Shown: positions 40,766 to 51,810, counted from the stretch's first letter. The stretch: DNA of 64,000 nucleotides from Pseudarthrobacter chlorophenolicus (GCF_000962805.1 NZ_JZTW01000017.1:1-64000); one strand, 5' to 3'. Notes: generated by a model from the sequence alone, not told the origin. A program made the numbers and translations.

Positions 40766-42271
40766 ATGAACACCAAGAAGAAACTGGCCGCCGCAGCCGC
40801 CGGACGCGGCACCCAGCCGGGCCGCCCGGAAGACCAGCGGCTCCCGCTGGGAAGCACGTTCGCCTACGGCTTCCAGCACGTCCTCACCATGTACGGCGGC
40901 ATCATCGCCCCTCCCCTGATCATCGGCGCCGCGGCCGGCATGTCCTCGCAGGACATCGGCCTGCTGATCGCGGCCTGCCTCTTCGTGGGCGGCCTCGCCA
41001 CCATCCTCCAGACCATCGGCGTCCCCTTCTTCGGATCCCAGCTCCCCCTGGTCCAGGGCGTCTCCTTCGCAGGCGTCTCCACCATGGTGGCGATTGTCCA
41101 CGGCGGGGGCGGCATCCAGGCCGTCTTCGGGTCAGTCATCGCGGCCTCGCTCATCGGCCTGCTGATCACACCGCTGTTTTCGAAGATCATCCGCTTTTTC
41201 CCGCCCGTGGTGACCGGAACGGTGATCACCACCATCGGCCTGACCCTGATGCCGGTGGCCGCCAACTGGGCCATGGGCGGCAACAACAAGGCTGACAACT
41301 ACGGCAGCATGGCCAACATCGGCCTCGCCGCCGCCACCATGGGCATCGTCCTGCTCCTGAGCAAGGTGGGCAGCGCGGCCATCTCCCGGCTCTCGATCCT
41401 GCTGGCAATGGTGCTCGGCACGGGCATCGCCTTCGCCTTTGGCATGGCCGATTTCTCCAAGGTGGGCCAGGGCGAGATCGTCGCCTTCCCCACCCCATTC
41501 GCCTTCGGCCCGCCCACGTTCGAGATCGCGGCCATCATCTCGATGCTGATCGTCATCCTGGTCACCCTGACCGAAACGTCAGCGGACATCATCGCCGTGG
41601 GTGAAATCGTGGGTACAAAGGTGGACTCCAAGCGGATCGGCAACGGCCTCCGCGCAGACATGCTCTCCAGCGCCATCTCCCCGCTGTTCAACTCCTTCAC
41701 GCAGAGCGCCTTCGCCCAGAACGTGGGTCTGGTGGCCATTACCGGCGTCAAAAGCCGGTTCGTAGTCAGTGCCGGCGGCCTGATCCTGGTGATCCTCGGC
41801 CTGCTTCCGGTCCTGGGCCGGGTTGTCGCAGCGGTCCCCACCCCCGTCCTGGGCGGCGCCGGCGTGGTGCTCTTTGGCACCGTGGCCGCCAGCGGCATCC
41901 GCACGCTGTCCAAGGTGGAGTACAAGAACAACATGAACCTGATCGTGGTGGCAGCATCCATCGGGTTCGGCATGATCCCCATTGCGGCACCGGCGTTCTA
42001 CGACCGCTTCCCGTCCTGGTTCAGCACCATCTTCCACTCTGGCATCAGCTCGGCAGCCGTCATGGCCATCCTGCTGAACCTGCTGTTCAACCACCTCAAG
42101 GCCGGCAACTCGGAGAACCAGTCCGTGTTCGTCGCCGGCACTGAACGCGTGGTGCAGGAACAGGACATCAAGTGCCTGGTGGACGGCGACCGCTTCGAAG
42201 GGGGCAAGCTCATCGACTGCGACGGCAAGGAAGTCCGCGTTGAGTCGCCCCAAAAGGCATCAGAACATTAG
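40766..42271 (+). CDS. NCS2-family urate/xanthine permease
   Basis: The 501-residue membrane protein of the nucleobase-ascorbate family (PucJ/PucK, UacT type) has about 14 helices: LGSTFAYGFQHVLTMYGGIIAPPLI at the start (segment FAYGFQHVLTMYGG), VQGVSFAGVSTM and, in the signature region, TETSADIIAVGEIVGTKVDS (TM8, with the substrate-binding Glu). NSFTQSAFAQNVGLVAITGVKSR (TM10, with the QN pair, cut here) completes it. The pattern fits uric acid/xanthine symport. It follows urate oxidase and is bracketed by copies 4 and 5 of the palindrome. Upstream an overlapping 7-codon frame (ATG 40746) ends in TGA inside the ATG at 40766. Confidence 0.9.
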   Translation: MNTKKKLAAAAAGRGTQPGRPEDQRLPLGSTFAYGFQHVLTMYGGIIAPPLIIGAAAGMSSQDIGLLIAACLFVGGLATILQTIGVPFFGSQLPLVQGVSFAGVSTMVAIVHGGGGIQAVFGSVIAASLIGLLITPLFSKIIRFFPPVVTGTVITTIGLTLMPVAANWAMGGNNKADNYGSMANIGLAAATMGIVLLLSKVGSAAISRLSILLAMVLGTGIAFAFGMADFSKVGQGEIVAFPTPFAFGPPTFEIAAIISMLIVILVTLTETSADIIAVGEIVGTKVDSKRIGNGLRADMLSSAISPLFNSFTQSAFAQNVGLVAITGVKSRFVVSAGGLILVILGLLPVLGRVVAAVPTPVLGGAGVVLFGTVAASGIRTLSKVEYKNNMNLIVVAASIGFGMIPIAAPAFYDRFPSWFSTIFHSGISSAAVMAILLNLLFNHLKAGNSENQSVFVAGTERVVQEQDIKCLVDGDRFEGGKLIDCDGKEVRVESPQKASEH

Positions 42272-42285
42272 CAGCAACCCAGCCA

Positions 42286-42332
42286 ACGACGGCGGCCCGC
42301 ACCTTTTCGCCAAAGGTGCGGGCCGCCGTCGT
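42286..42332. terminator. 21-bp perfect hairpin between convergent genes
   Basis: Bases 42286-42306 pair without mismatch with 42312-42332 around the 5-base loop TCGCC. The stem carries GCGGCCCGCACC at its core. It follows the urate permease stop by 14 bases and faces the convergent iclR gene. There is no T-run; the length and GC content would suit a bidirectional terminator or transcript-end stabiliser. Confidence 0.75.
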
Positions 42333-42342
42333 CCGCTCACTC

Positions 42343-42406
42343 GAAGTTTTCGGACAGATAATGGAACTTCTCCACTGCTGAGGTCGCGTTATCTGCCCAA
42401 AAACTC
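42343..42406. repeat. Dispersed palindromic element, copy 5 (degenerate left arm)
   Basis: The right arm TTATCTGCCCAAAAACTC matches the other copies; the left arm GAAGTTTTCGGACAGATAA has two differences. It lies between the 21-bp hairpin and the iclR stop. Confidence 0.85.
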
Positions 42407-42413
42407 TCAGCGG

Positions 42414-43169
42414 TTAGGTGCGGTTCAGCTCGCGGGAGATGGTCTCGGCCGCCTGGCGGAGCACCGGCACGGCTTTGTCGGCGAAATGCTCGTCCACCCG
42501 GGACACCGGGCCGGAGACGGAGATCGCCGTCGGGGTGGGGGCGTTGGGGACGGCCATGGCGAAGCAGCGGACGCCCAGCTCCTGTTCCTCTTCGTCGATG
42601 GAGTAGCCACGTTCCCGGATCAGCTTGAGATCGGCCAGCAGTTCCTCGACGTCGCCGATGCTCTTCACGGTGGGCGTGGGCATTCCCGCACGGGCCACGA
42701 TGCCGCGGACTGTCTCGTCGTCGAGTTGGGCCAGGATGGCCTTGCCGACGCCGGTGGCATGGGTGTGGGCGCGCCGGCCCACCTCGGTGAACATGCGCAT
42801 CGAGTGCAGCGAGGGCACCTGGGCGACGTAGATGACCATGTCCGAATCCAGCACGGCCATGTTGGAGGTCTCGCCGAGCTGGTCGACCAGGGCCTTCAGC
42901 TGGGGACGGGCCACGGCACCAAGCTGCTTGTTGGCGCCTTCGCCAAGCCGGATCAGCCGCGGGCCCAGGGCGTAGCGGCGGTTGGGCAGCTGGCGGATGT
43001 AGCCCAGCGACACCAGGGTCCGCAGCAGGCGGTGGATGGTAGGCAGCGGCAGGTCAGTGGAGGAGGACAACTCGCTCAGGGTGACATCGCCGCCGGCATC
43101 CGTGATCAGCTCCAGCAGTTCAAAGACGCGCTCTACCGACTGCACGCCACCGGACGCTTTTTCTGCCAT
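42414..43169 (-). CDS. IclR-family regulator, likely controller of the purine/glyoxylate regulon
   Basis: The 251-residue protein has an N-terminal winged helix (VQSVERVFELLELI, LSELSSSTDLPLPTIHRLLRTL, here ELSSSTDLPLPTIHRLLRTL; ~8-70) and a C-terminal IclR effector domain (~80-250). That domain contains HSMRMFTEVGRRAHTHATGVGKAI, with the VGRR-x-x-x-H-ATG-x-GKA block, and GYSIDEEEQELGVRC (the E-E-G-x-x-C effector-site motif). AllR-type members respond to glyoxylate or allantoin. It is divergent from the malic enzyme operon and has operator F about 37 bases upstream of its ATG, suggesting autoregulation. AGGAGA lies seven bases before the ATG at 43169. Effector and targets are inference. Confidence 0.88.
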   Translation of the reverse strand: MAEKASGGVQSVERVFELLELITDAGGDVTLSELSSSTDLPLPTIHRLLRTLVSLGYIRQLPNRRYALGPRLIRLGEGANKQLGAVARPQLKALVDQLGETSNMAVLDSDMVIYVAQVPSLHSMRMFTEVGRRAHTHATGVGKAILAQLDDETVRGIVARAGMPTPTVKSIGDVEELLADLKLIRERGYSIDEEEQELGVRCFAMAVPNAPTPTAISVSGPVSRVDEHFADKAVPVLRQAAETISRELNRT

Positions 43170-43205
43170 TCCGTTGTCTCCTACGGCTCGGAATCCGACA
43201 ACTCT

Positions 43206-43222
43206 TATCCACATCGTGAAAA
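43206..43222. promoter_or_regulatory. Purine-regulon operator, site F (iclR)
   Basis: TATCCACATCGTGAAAA matches the 17-bp consensus at 14 of 16 defined positions, differing at T10 and C12. It lies between the iclR start and its upstream promoter zone, in the 243-base divergent gap shared with the malic enzyme operon. Confidence 0.6.
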
Positions 43223-43307
43223 GAGTGCTTAGAACACCCAACATACATCAAGCGCGGAGGTGCGGGCACGCGCCGGCACCCACGTCCTCCAGTCGCATTC
43301 GGAGGGC

Positions 43308-43336
43308 TTGTATTTCCATCTTGCAGATAATAATAT
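43308..43336 (+). promoter_or_regulatory. Promoter of malic enzyme-malate synthase-allE operon
   Basis: TTGTAT (43308-43313), 17 bases, TAATAT (43331-43336), the best-formed promoter in the island. Initiation would be near 43343, inside operator B. Confidence 0.6.
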
Positions 43337-43350
43337 CCATAATACGAAAA
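43334..43350. promoter_or_regulatory. Purine-regulon operator, site B (malic enzyme operon)
   Basis: TATCCATAATACGAAAA fits the consensus at every defined position. It overlaps the -10 and start point of the operon promoter, a repressor position, and shares AATACGAAAACAT with site A of aceE. The flanking TACGAA-AACA-TTCGTA is a second small dyad. Confidence 0.75.
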
Positions 43351-43412
43351 CATTCGTAGAGAACAGGCTTACCGGAACAGGCCGATGCACGGCCCCAACA
43401 GGAGGACATTCA

Positions 43413-44858
<1,446 letters not shown>

Positions 44859-44908
44859 TTCACCGCCTGACTTCAGCACAAGTCTTCAGCCTAAGGAAAG
44901 GACCAGAA

Positions 44909-46507
<1,599 letters not shown>

Positions 46508-46510
46508 GGC

Positions 46511-47809
46511 ATGGCCGGAACACCCAAACCCTCGCTTTCGCCGGGAGACCTCGCCGCCATCGACGGGCAGCTGGCCGCCACCGACCGGCTCCTGGAGCAG
46601 AACTACCCCGGCGACGACGGCTCCCGCCAGCCCGTGCACACGGTGTACGTGCCCGCGGACCGGTTCACGCCGTCGTTCGCGGCTGACTGGGGCGCGCAGG
46701 CAACCGCGACGGCGGACGCTCACGGCGGCCTGGAAAACCTGGGCCGGCTCCTGGGACAGGAACCCGGCCTCGCCGAGGCCGTCGCCGCACGCGTCGAAGC
46801 CAAGCTCGCCGGCGAACCCATCGAGGATCTGCGCCTGGACTTCGAGGACGGCTTCGGGGACAGGGGCGACGACGCCGAGGACGCCGCCGCTGTTGCCGCG
46901 GCTTCCGCGGTGGCCCAGGCAGTCGCGGCCGGGTCCGCGCCCCCGTTCATCGGCATCCGCTTCAAATGCTTCGAGTCGGCCACCCGGGCCCGCGGCCTGC
47001 GCACCCTGGACCTGTTCGTCTCCGGACTCGCCGCTGCCGGGGAGCTGCCCGAGGGTCTGGTCCTTACCCTGCCGAAGGTCACCACCGTGGACCAGGTCCG
47101 GGCCATGGACTACGCAGTGTCCCGGCTGGAAGAAGTCCACTCGCTGCCCGCCGGGCGGCTGCGCTTCGAGGTCCAGGTGGAAACACCCCAGCTCATCCTG
47201 GGCCCGGAGGGCACCTCTCCCGTGGCGCAGCTGCCGCACGCCGTACCGGGCCGGATCAGCGGGCTGCACTATGGCACCTACGACTACTCCGCGTCGCTGC
47301 AGATCTCTGCCGAATACCAGTCCATGGAGCACCCCGTGGCTGATTTCGCCAAGGAAGTCATGCAGCTGGCCGTTGCCGGCACCGGCATCCGGCTCTCCGA
47401 CGGGTCCACCAACATCATCCCGGTGGGCGACAACGTGGAGAATGCCTGGCGGCTGCACGGGCGGCTGGTCCGCCGGTCCCTGGAACGCGGCTACTACCAG
47501 GGCTGGGACCTGCACCCGGCCCAGCTGCCCAGCAGGTTCGCCGCCACCTACGCTTTCTACCGCGAAGGCCTGCCGGCTGCCGCGGCCCGCCTCCGCAACT
47601 ATGTCGAACGCACCGAAGGCGGCGTCATGGACGAGCCCGCCACCGCCCGTGCCCTGGCCGCCTTCGTCCTCCGCGGTGTCCAGTGCGGCGCCGTAGGTGC
47701 CGAAGAGGTGCTGGCGCTGGCCGGCGTCGGAATTCCCCAGCTCACCGCACTGGCGCACCCCCGGCTCGCTACCTCCACCACCTCAGCAAAGGATCTCCTC
47801 CATGGGTAA
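46511..47809 (+). CDS. DUF6986 family, CitE/HpcH-like aldolase fold
   Basis: The 432-residue protein is a TIM-barrel lyase relative. LRLDFEDGFGDRGDDAEDA resembles the DLED block of CitE; IGIRFKCFESATRARGLRTL supplies an Arg; LTLPKVTTVDQV is the PKV strand; RFEVQVETPQLI holds the metal-binding Glu. HYGTYDYSASLQ carries an Asp like the G-T-x-D block of HpcH. Members of this superfamily make or break C-C bonds of 2-oxo and acyl-CoA acids, often with glyoxylate. Its exact reaction is unknown. It sits between malate synthase (3-base gap) and allE (8-base overlap), so it very likely acts on a ureidoglycolate- or glyoxylate-level intermediate. Confidence 0.75.
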   Translation: MAGTPKPSLSPGDLAAIDGQLAATDRLLEQNYPGDDGSRQPVHTVYVPADRFTPSFAADWGAQATATADAHGGLENLGRLLGQEPGLAEAVAARVEAKLAGEPIEDLRLDFEDGFGDRGDDAEDAAAVAAASAVAQAVAAGSAPPFIGIRFKCFESATRARGLRTLDLFVSGLAAAGELPEGLVLTLPKVTTVDQVRAMDYAVSRLEEVHSLPAGRLRFEVQVETPQLILGPEGTSPVAQLPHAVPGRISGLHYGTYDYSASLQISAEYQSMEHPVADFAKEVMQLAVAGTGIRLSDGSTNIIPVGDNVENAWRLHGRLVRRSLERGYYQGWDLHPAQLPSRFAATYAFYREGLPAAAARLRNYVERTEGGVMDEPATARALAAFVLRGVQCGAVGAEEVLALAGVGIPQLTALAHPRLATSTTSAKDLLHG

Positions 47810-48614
47810 GTACTACTCCCCCACCGGCGGGCTGCCCCCGCAGACGCACCTGACCACCGAACGGGCCATCGTCACCGAGGCGTACACCGTGATCCCCAAG
47901 GGCGTCATGACGGACATCGTCACGTCCAACCTGCCGGGCTTCGCGAACACCCGCTCGTGGATCATCGCCCGTCCCATCTCGGGCTTCGCCACCACGTTCT
48001 CCCAGCTGATCGTTGAGATCGGTCCCGGCGGCGGAGCACCCAAGGCCGAGTTCGAAGCCGGCGTCGAAGGCGTCGTTTTCGTGACCCGCGGACAGGTCAA
48101 CCTCACCCTCGACGGCGAACTGCACCAGCTCGAGGAAGGCGGCTACGCCTACCTCGCCGCCGGTGCGGAGTGGGGCCTCGAGAACGTTTCGGACGACGTC
48201 GTGTCCTTCCACTGGATCCGCAAGGCCTACGAACGGCTGGAAGGCTTCGAAGCCAAGTCCTTCGTCACCAACGAGAAGGACGTGGAGCCCACCTCCATGC
48301 CGGACACCAACGACGCCTGGAAGACCACCCGCTTTACCGACTCCAGCGACCTGGCGCACGACATGCAGGTGAACATCGTGACGTTCCAGCCCGGGGGCGT
48401 CATCCCCTTCCCCGAAACCCACGTCATGGAGCACGGCCTGTACGTCCTGGAGGGCAAGGCCATGTACCTCCTCAACAACGACTGGGTGGAGGTTGAGGCC
48501 GGCGACTTCATGTGGCTGCGCGCCTTCTGCCCGCAGGCCTGCTACGCCGGCGGCCCCGGCGAATTCCGCTACCTGCTGTACAAGGACATGAACCGCCAGG
48601 TGAAACTCACCTAA
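47802..48614 (+). CDS. allE: (S)-ureidoglycine aminohydrolase
   Basis: The 270-residue bicupin Mn enzyme releases ammonia from ureidoglycine to give ureidoglycolate in allantoin breakdown. It starts MGKYYSPTGGLPPQTHLTTE and shows the N-terminal cupin GVEGVVFVTRGQVNLTLDGE and the C-terminal catalytic cupin VTFQPGGVIPFPETHVMEHGLYVLEG (split: IPFPETHVMEHGLYVLEG), whose Glu/His residues bind Mn. It closes with FRYLLYKDMNRQVKLT. AAGGAT precedes the ATG at 47802, which overlaps the end of the DUF6986 gene by eight bases. Annotation pipelines often call it bifunctional allantoicase/UGHY, but no allantoicase domain is present. Confidence 0.92.
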   Translation: MGKYYSPTGGLPPQTHLTTERAIVTEAYTVIPKGVMTDIVTSNLPGFANTRSWIIARPISGFATTFSQLIVEIGPGGGAPKAEFEAGVEGVVFVTRGQVNLTLDGELHQLEEGGYAYLAAGAEWGLENVSDDVVSFHWIRKAYERLEGFEAKSFVTNEKDVEPTSMPDTNDAWKTTRFTDSSDLAHDMQVNIVTFQPGGVIPFPETHVMEHGLYVLEGKAMYLLNNDWVEVEAGDFMWLRAFCPQACYAGGPGEFRYLLYKDMNRQVKLT

Positions 48615-48641
48615 ACGGGGCCGGCGGGGGAAAATGTTCCC

Positions 48642-49802
48642 ATGGGACCGCGCCCATCCGCGCTCTGCAAGCAGGCCGCAGCCGTCCTGGCTGCGGCCTT
48701 GCTGGTTGTCGGCGGCGCCGGCTGCACCGGAGAACCCCGCCCTCCGGACCCCACGCCGACGGTGCCGGACAGGGCTGCCGCCTTCGCCCTCCTGGAAGCG
48801 TTCAGCGACCGGATGATCGGCGAGGGCGCACCCGCCGTCCTGATCGACGTCCGCTACGGCGGCAAGGCCTGGACACATGCCGCCGGGGTGCGGAACCTGG
48901 AAACCCGCGAACCTGCAACGGCGTCCGACCCCGTACGCGTCGGCGGCATCACCGAATCACTGGTGGCAGTTTCCGTGCTGAAGCTGATGGCGGAAGGAAA
49001 ACTCGGCCTCGATGACCCCGTGAGCCGCTACCTGCCGGAGTTCGGCAGCGTCCTGCACCCGCCCGGACCGGTCACTGTGCGCCAACTGTTGACCCATGAA
49101 TCGGGGCTGCCCGACTTCACCGACCCGCTGCTGGCGTCAGGTCCCTGGGAACAGGTCACGGCGCGCAGGGTAAGCCTCGAACAGCAACTCGCCCTGTCGG
49201 CCACCGTGCCGTGGGAGCCGCGGCTGGCACGGATCTTTAACTACTCCCGGACCAACTATGCGGCGCTGGCCCTGATCGTCGAACGGCTCCGCGGGCAGGA
49301 CATCGCACAGGTCCTGGCCACGGACACAGCGCGCCCGCTGGAGCTGGGTGCAACCCGCCTGGGCGGGCCGGGCCTTCCGGGCATGGTCCACGGCTACGTC
49401 ACGGTGGGCGGAGCGCGCCTGGATGCCAGCATGCCCGAATGGCAAGCGGAAGCTCCGTCTTCCGGAGCCGTTTCCACCCTGCCGGAAGTGAACCGTTTCT
49501 ACGCCGCGCTCCTGAAAGGCGAGCTGCTCCCACCGGACAGCGTCACGGCCATGAAAGGCGGCTACCTGGAGTACTACGGCTTTGCGTTGCGCCGCTGGAA
49601 CAACACCTGCAACAACCGCTTCTACTACGGCCTGCCCGGCGACACGGACGGCTACGGGACCATTGCCATGACCAGCGAGGACGGCAACACCCAACTGGCC
49701 ATGGCAGTGGCCTATCCGCCCGAGCCGCCAACCCTCGGCGTCAATCCGCTGATCTCCGAGATTCAGGAAGTCGCGCAGGATGCCTTGAACAGTCTGTGCT
49801 GA
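48642..49802 (+). CDS. Beta-lactamase-like lipoprotein with degenerate catalytic motifs
   Basis: The 386-residue protein has a lipoprotein signal peptide ending in VVGGAGC (lipobox Cys ~27) and a Pro-rich spacer. A class C beta-lactamase/DD-peptidase fold follows: GKLGLDDPVSRYLPEFG and VRQLLTHESGLPDF. The active-site motifs are altered. The S-x-x-K block expected before LVAVSVLKLMAEGKL reads GGITES (Gly for Ser, Glu for Lys). The Y-x-N block reads YSRTNY, and no HxG/KTG is seen near GLPGDTDGYGTIAM. It is therefore probably not a serine hydrolase but a binding or scaffold protein on the outer face of the membrane. It follows allE by 27 bases but looks unrelated. Confidence 0.82.
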   Translation: MGPRPSALCKQAAAVLAAALLVVGGAGCTGEPRPPDPTPTVPDRAAAFALLEAFSDRMIGEGAPAVLIDVRYGGKAWTHAAGVRNLETREPATASDPVRVGGITESLVAVSVLKLMAEGKLGLDDPVSRYLPEFGSVLHPPGPVTVRQLLTHESGLPDFTDPLLASGPWEQVTARRVSLEQQLALSATVPWEPRLARIFNYSRTNYAALALIVERLRGQDIAQVLATDTARPLELGATRLGGPGLPGMVHGYVTVGGARLDASMPEWQAEAPSSGAVSTLPEVNRFYAALLKGELLPPDSVTAMKGGYLEYYGFALRRWNNTCNNRFYYGLPGDTDGYGTIAMTSEDGNTQLAMAVAYPPEPPTLGVNPLISEIQEVAQDALNSLC

Positions 49803-50984
49803 TCAGGCTCCAGGGTTGAGGACCACCTTGATGCAGCCGTCTTCCTTCTTCTGGAACTTTTCGTACAGCGCCGGCGCGCCATCCAGGCCCGAGCGGTGGG
49901 TGACGAGGTCCATCACACCCAGCGGATCGGCGCCGTCCTCCACCAGAGGCAGGATGTCATCGGTCCAGCGGCGCACGTTGCACTGGCCCATCCGCACCTG
50001 GATCTGCTTGTCGAACATGGTCAGCAGCGGCATGGGGCTGGCCTGGCCGCCGTAGACACCGCTGAGGGACAGTGTTCCGCCCCGGCGGACGGCATCAATG
50101 GCGGTGTGCAGCGCGGCCAGGCGGTCCACCCCCGCCGTCTCCATGGCTTTCTGGGCCAGTTTGTCCGGCAGCAGGCCCAGGGCCTGGTGGGCGAACCCGG
50201 CCACCGGGGATCCGTGCGCTTCCATACCGACGGCGTCCACCACCGCGTCAGGGCCCCTTCCGGCGGTCTTCTCCCGAAGTTCGTCCCCGAGCGTCTTGGT
50301 GTAATCGAGGGTGTCCACACCGTGCCGGGCCGCCATGGCGCGGCGTTCCGGGACAGGGTCCACGCCCACGACGTTGAATCCGCGCTGGACGCCGATCCGG
50401 GCTGCGAACTGGCCCACCGGTCCCAGCCCCAGGACTGCGAGCGTGCCGCCGGGCTGCACGTCCGCGTACTCCACCGCCTGCCAAGCGGTGGGCAGGATGT
50501 CGGAGAGGAACAGGTAGCGCTCATCCGGCAGTTCCGTCCCCACCTTGACCGGGCCGTAGTCGGCATGCGGCACACGGAGGTACTCAGCCTGCCCGCCCGG
50601 CACCGAACCATACAGTTCCGAATAGCCGAACAGCGCAGCCCCCGATCCCTTGTCTTTGACCTGGGTGGTCTCGCACTGTGACTGCAGGCCCTGCTTACAC
50701 ATGTAGCAGGAGCCGCACGAGATGTTGAACGGGATCACCACGCGGTCACCCTTGCGGAGGTTGGTAACGGCGCTGCCCACTTCTTCCACGATGCCCATGG
50801 GCTCGTGGCCGATGACATCGCCCTTGTGCATGTAGGGGCCAAGAACTTCGTACAGGTGCAGATCGGATCCGCAGATCGCCGTGGACGTGATGCGCACGAT
50901 CGCATCAGTTGGCTCCTGGATCACGGGGTCCGGTACTTCTTCAACGCTGACTGAGCGCTTTCCCTGCCAGGTCAGTGCTTTCAC
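49803..50984 (-). CDS. Zinc-dependent alcohol/formaldehyde dehydrogenase family
   Basis: This 393-residue medium-chain dehydrogenase has the catalytic zinc ligands Cys in ICGSDLHLYE (~38) and His-Glu in VIGHEPMG (~60), and the structural zinc cluster CGSCYMCKQGLQSQC (~90-104). The Rossmann motif is LGLGPVGQFAARIG (~185-198). The long form with an insert after the Rossmann segment (GMEAHGSPVAGFAHQ) is that of glutathione-independent formaldehyde dehydrogenases, which keep NAD bound. The substrate is unproven. It is a single gene, converging tail-to-tail with the lipoprotein gene (stop codons adjacent). Confidence 0.9.
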   Translation of the reverse strand: MKALTWQGKRSVSVEEVPDPVIQEPTDAIVRITSTAICGSDLHLYEVLGPYMHKGDVIGHEPMGIVEEVGSAVTNLRKGDRVVIPFNISCGSCYMCKQGLQSQCETTQVKDKGSGAALFGYSELYGSVPGGQAEYLRVPHADYGPVKVGTELPDERYLFLSDILPTAWQAVEYADVQPGGTLAVLGLGPVGQFAARIGVQRGFNVVGVDPVPERRAMAARHGVDTLDYTKTLGDELREKTAGRGPDAVVDAVGMEAHGSPVAGFAHQALGLLPDKLAQKAMETAGVDRLAALHTAIDAVRRGGTLSLSGVYGGQASPMPLLTMFDKQIQVRMGQCNVRRWTDDILPLVEDGADPLGVMDLVTHRSGLDGAPALYEKFQKKEDGCIKVVLNPGA

Positions 50985-51155
50985 GGCCTACTCCTTTTCC
51001 TCGCGGTCCGGGCATTGCGCCCTTGGTTCGACGCTATCGAATTTGCGGCCGAAAAGTAAGCATGCTGATCAAATTCAGTCTTCCGCACTGTTCGCCGCCC
51101 CAGCCCCGCTCGGGTAGCATCTGCAACCAGTGGACTGAATGCCCAGGGGGACGCA

Positions 51156-51752
51156 TTGGCCAATGACTCGGGATCGGCAACCGCCGAACAAAAAAGCTCT
51201 GCCCTGGCCTACGCGGGCCGCAGCCGCATCGGCGGCCTTGCCCTGCTGGACGAGCCCGGCGGCGTGTGCGAGCTTCGCGTGGAGTCGTGGCTTCCGCAAC
51301 CCGCCGGCGTCGTCATCGATTTTTGCCTGCAGCGCCAGAACTTCGTCGCCATCATGCCGGATCGGATGCAGGTCCTCTGGTCATCGACTGAAAAGGGCCA
51401 ACTGGGCGGTACGTACCACTTCCGCTGGTGGCTGAAGAACCTCTTCCCCATACAGTGGGTGGCCTTCATCGATTCCTACACGCCGGGCCGCGGGTTCAGC
51501 GACCAGCAGGTGCGGGGATTCTTCCGCTATTTCCACCACACCCATACCGCCGTGGACGAAGGCAACGGCTGCCGCTACACGGACACCGTGCGGTTCGCCG
51601 GCCCGTTCGGCCCTTGGGTGGACCGCCGGATACTGCTGGGGCAGATGCAGCATGACATTCCGCGCGCGGCACCAGCGGATGGACCGCATGCTGTCGGTTC
51701 TTACCTGAGAACCACCCTTCAAGGGCTTGTCGCGCCGGGCCGGTGCTTCTAG
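51156..51752 (+). CDS. SRPBCC-like (cyclase/dehydrase-fold) protein
   Basis: This 198-residue cytosolic protein has features of ligand-binding SRPBCC proteins: LLWSSTEKGQLGGTYHFRWW-type core (WSSTEKGQLGGTYHFRWW), DSYTPGRGFSDQQVRGFFRYFHHTHTA (seen as FSDQQVRGFFRYFHHTHTA) and YTDTVRFAGPFGPW. Related domains are fused to epimerases of the TIGR01777 type. No ligand can be assigned. Start is a TTG at 51156 with GGGGG five bases upstream; no ATG fits. It is divergent from the alcohol dehydrogenase. Confidence 0.65.
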   Translation: MANDSGSATAEQKSSALAYAGRSRIGGLALLDEPGGVCELRVESWLPQPAGVVIDFCLQRQNFVAIMPDRMQVLWSSTEKGQLGGTYHFRWWLKNLFPIQWVAFIDSYTPGRGFSDQQVRGFFRYFHHTHTAVDEGNGCRYTDTVRFAGPFGPWVDRRILLGQMQHDIPRAAPADGPHAVGSYLRTTLQGLVAPGRCF

Positions 51753-51810
51753 CGTAGGAAGGGCCCGCCGGGCTGCTCGACGAAGACGATGCCAACGGAA
51801 CGAGGACACC

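Noticed and set aside
18940..42406. CRISPR array, given repeated palindromes
   Set aside because: The copies are thousands of bases apart with genes between them, and there are no spacers or cas genes.
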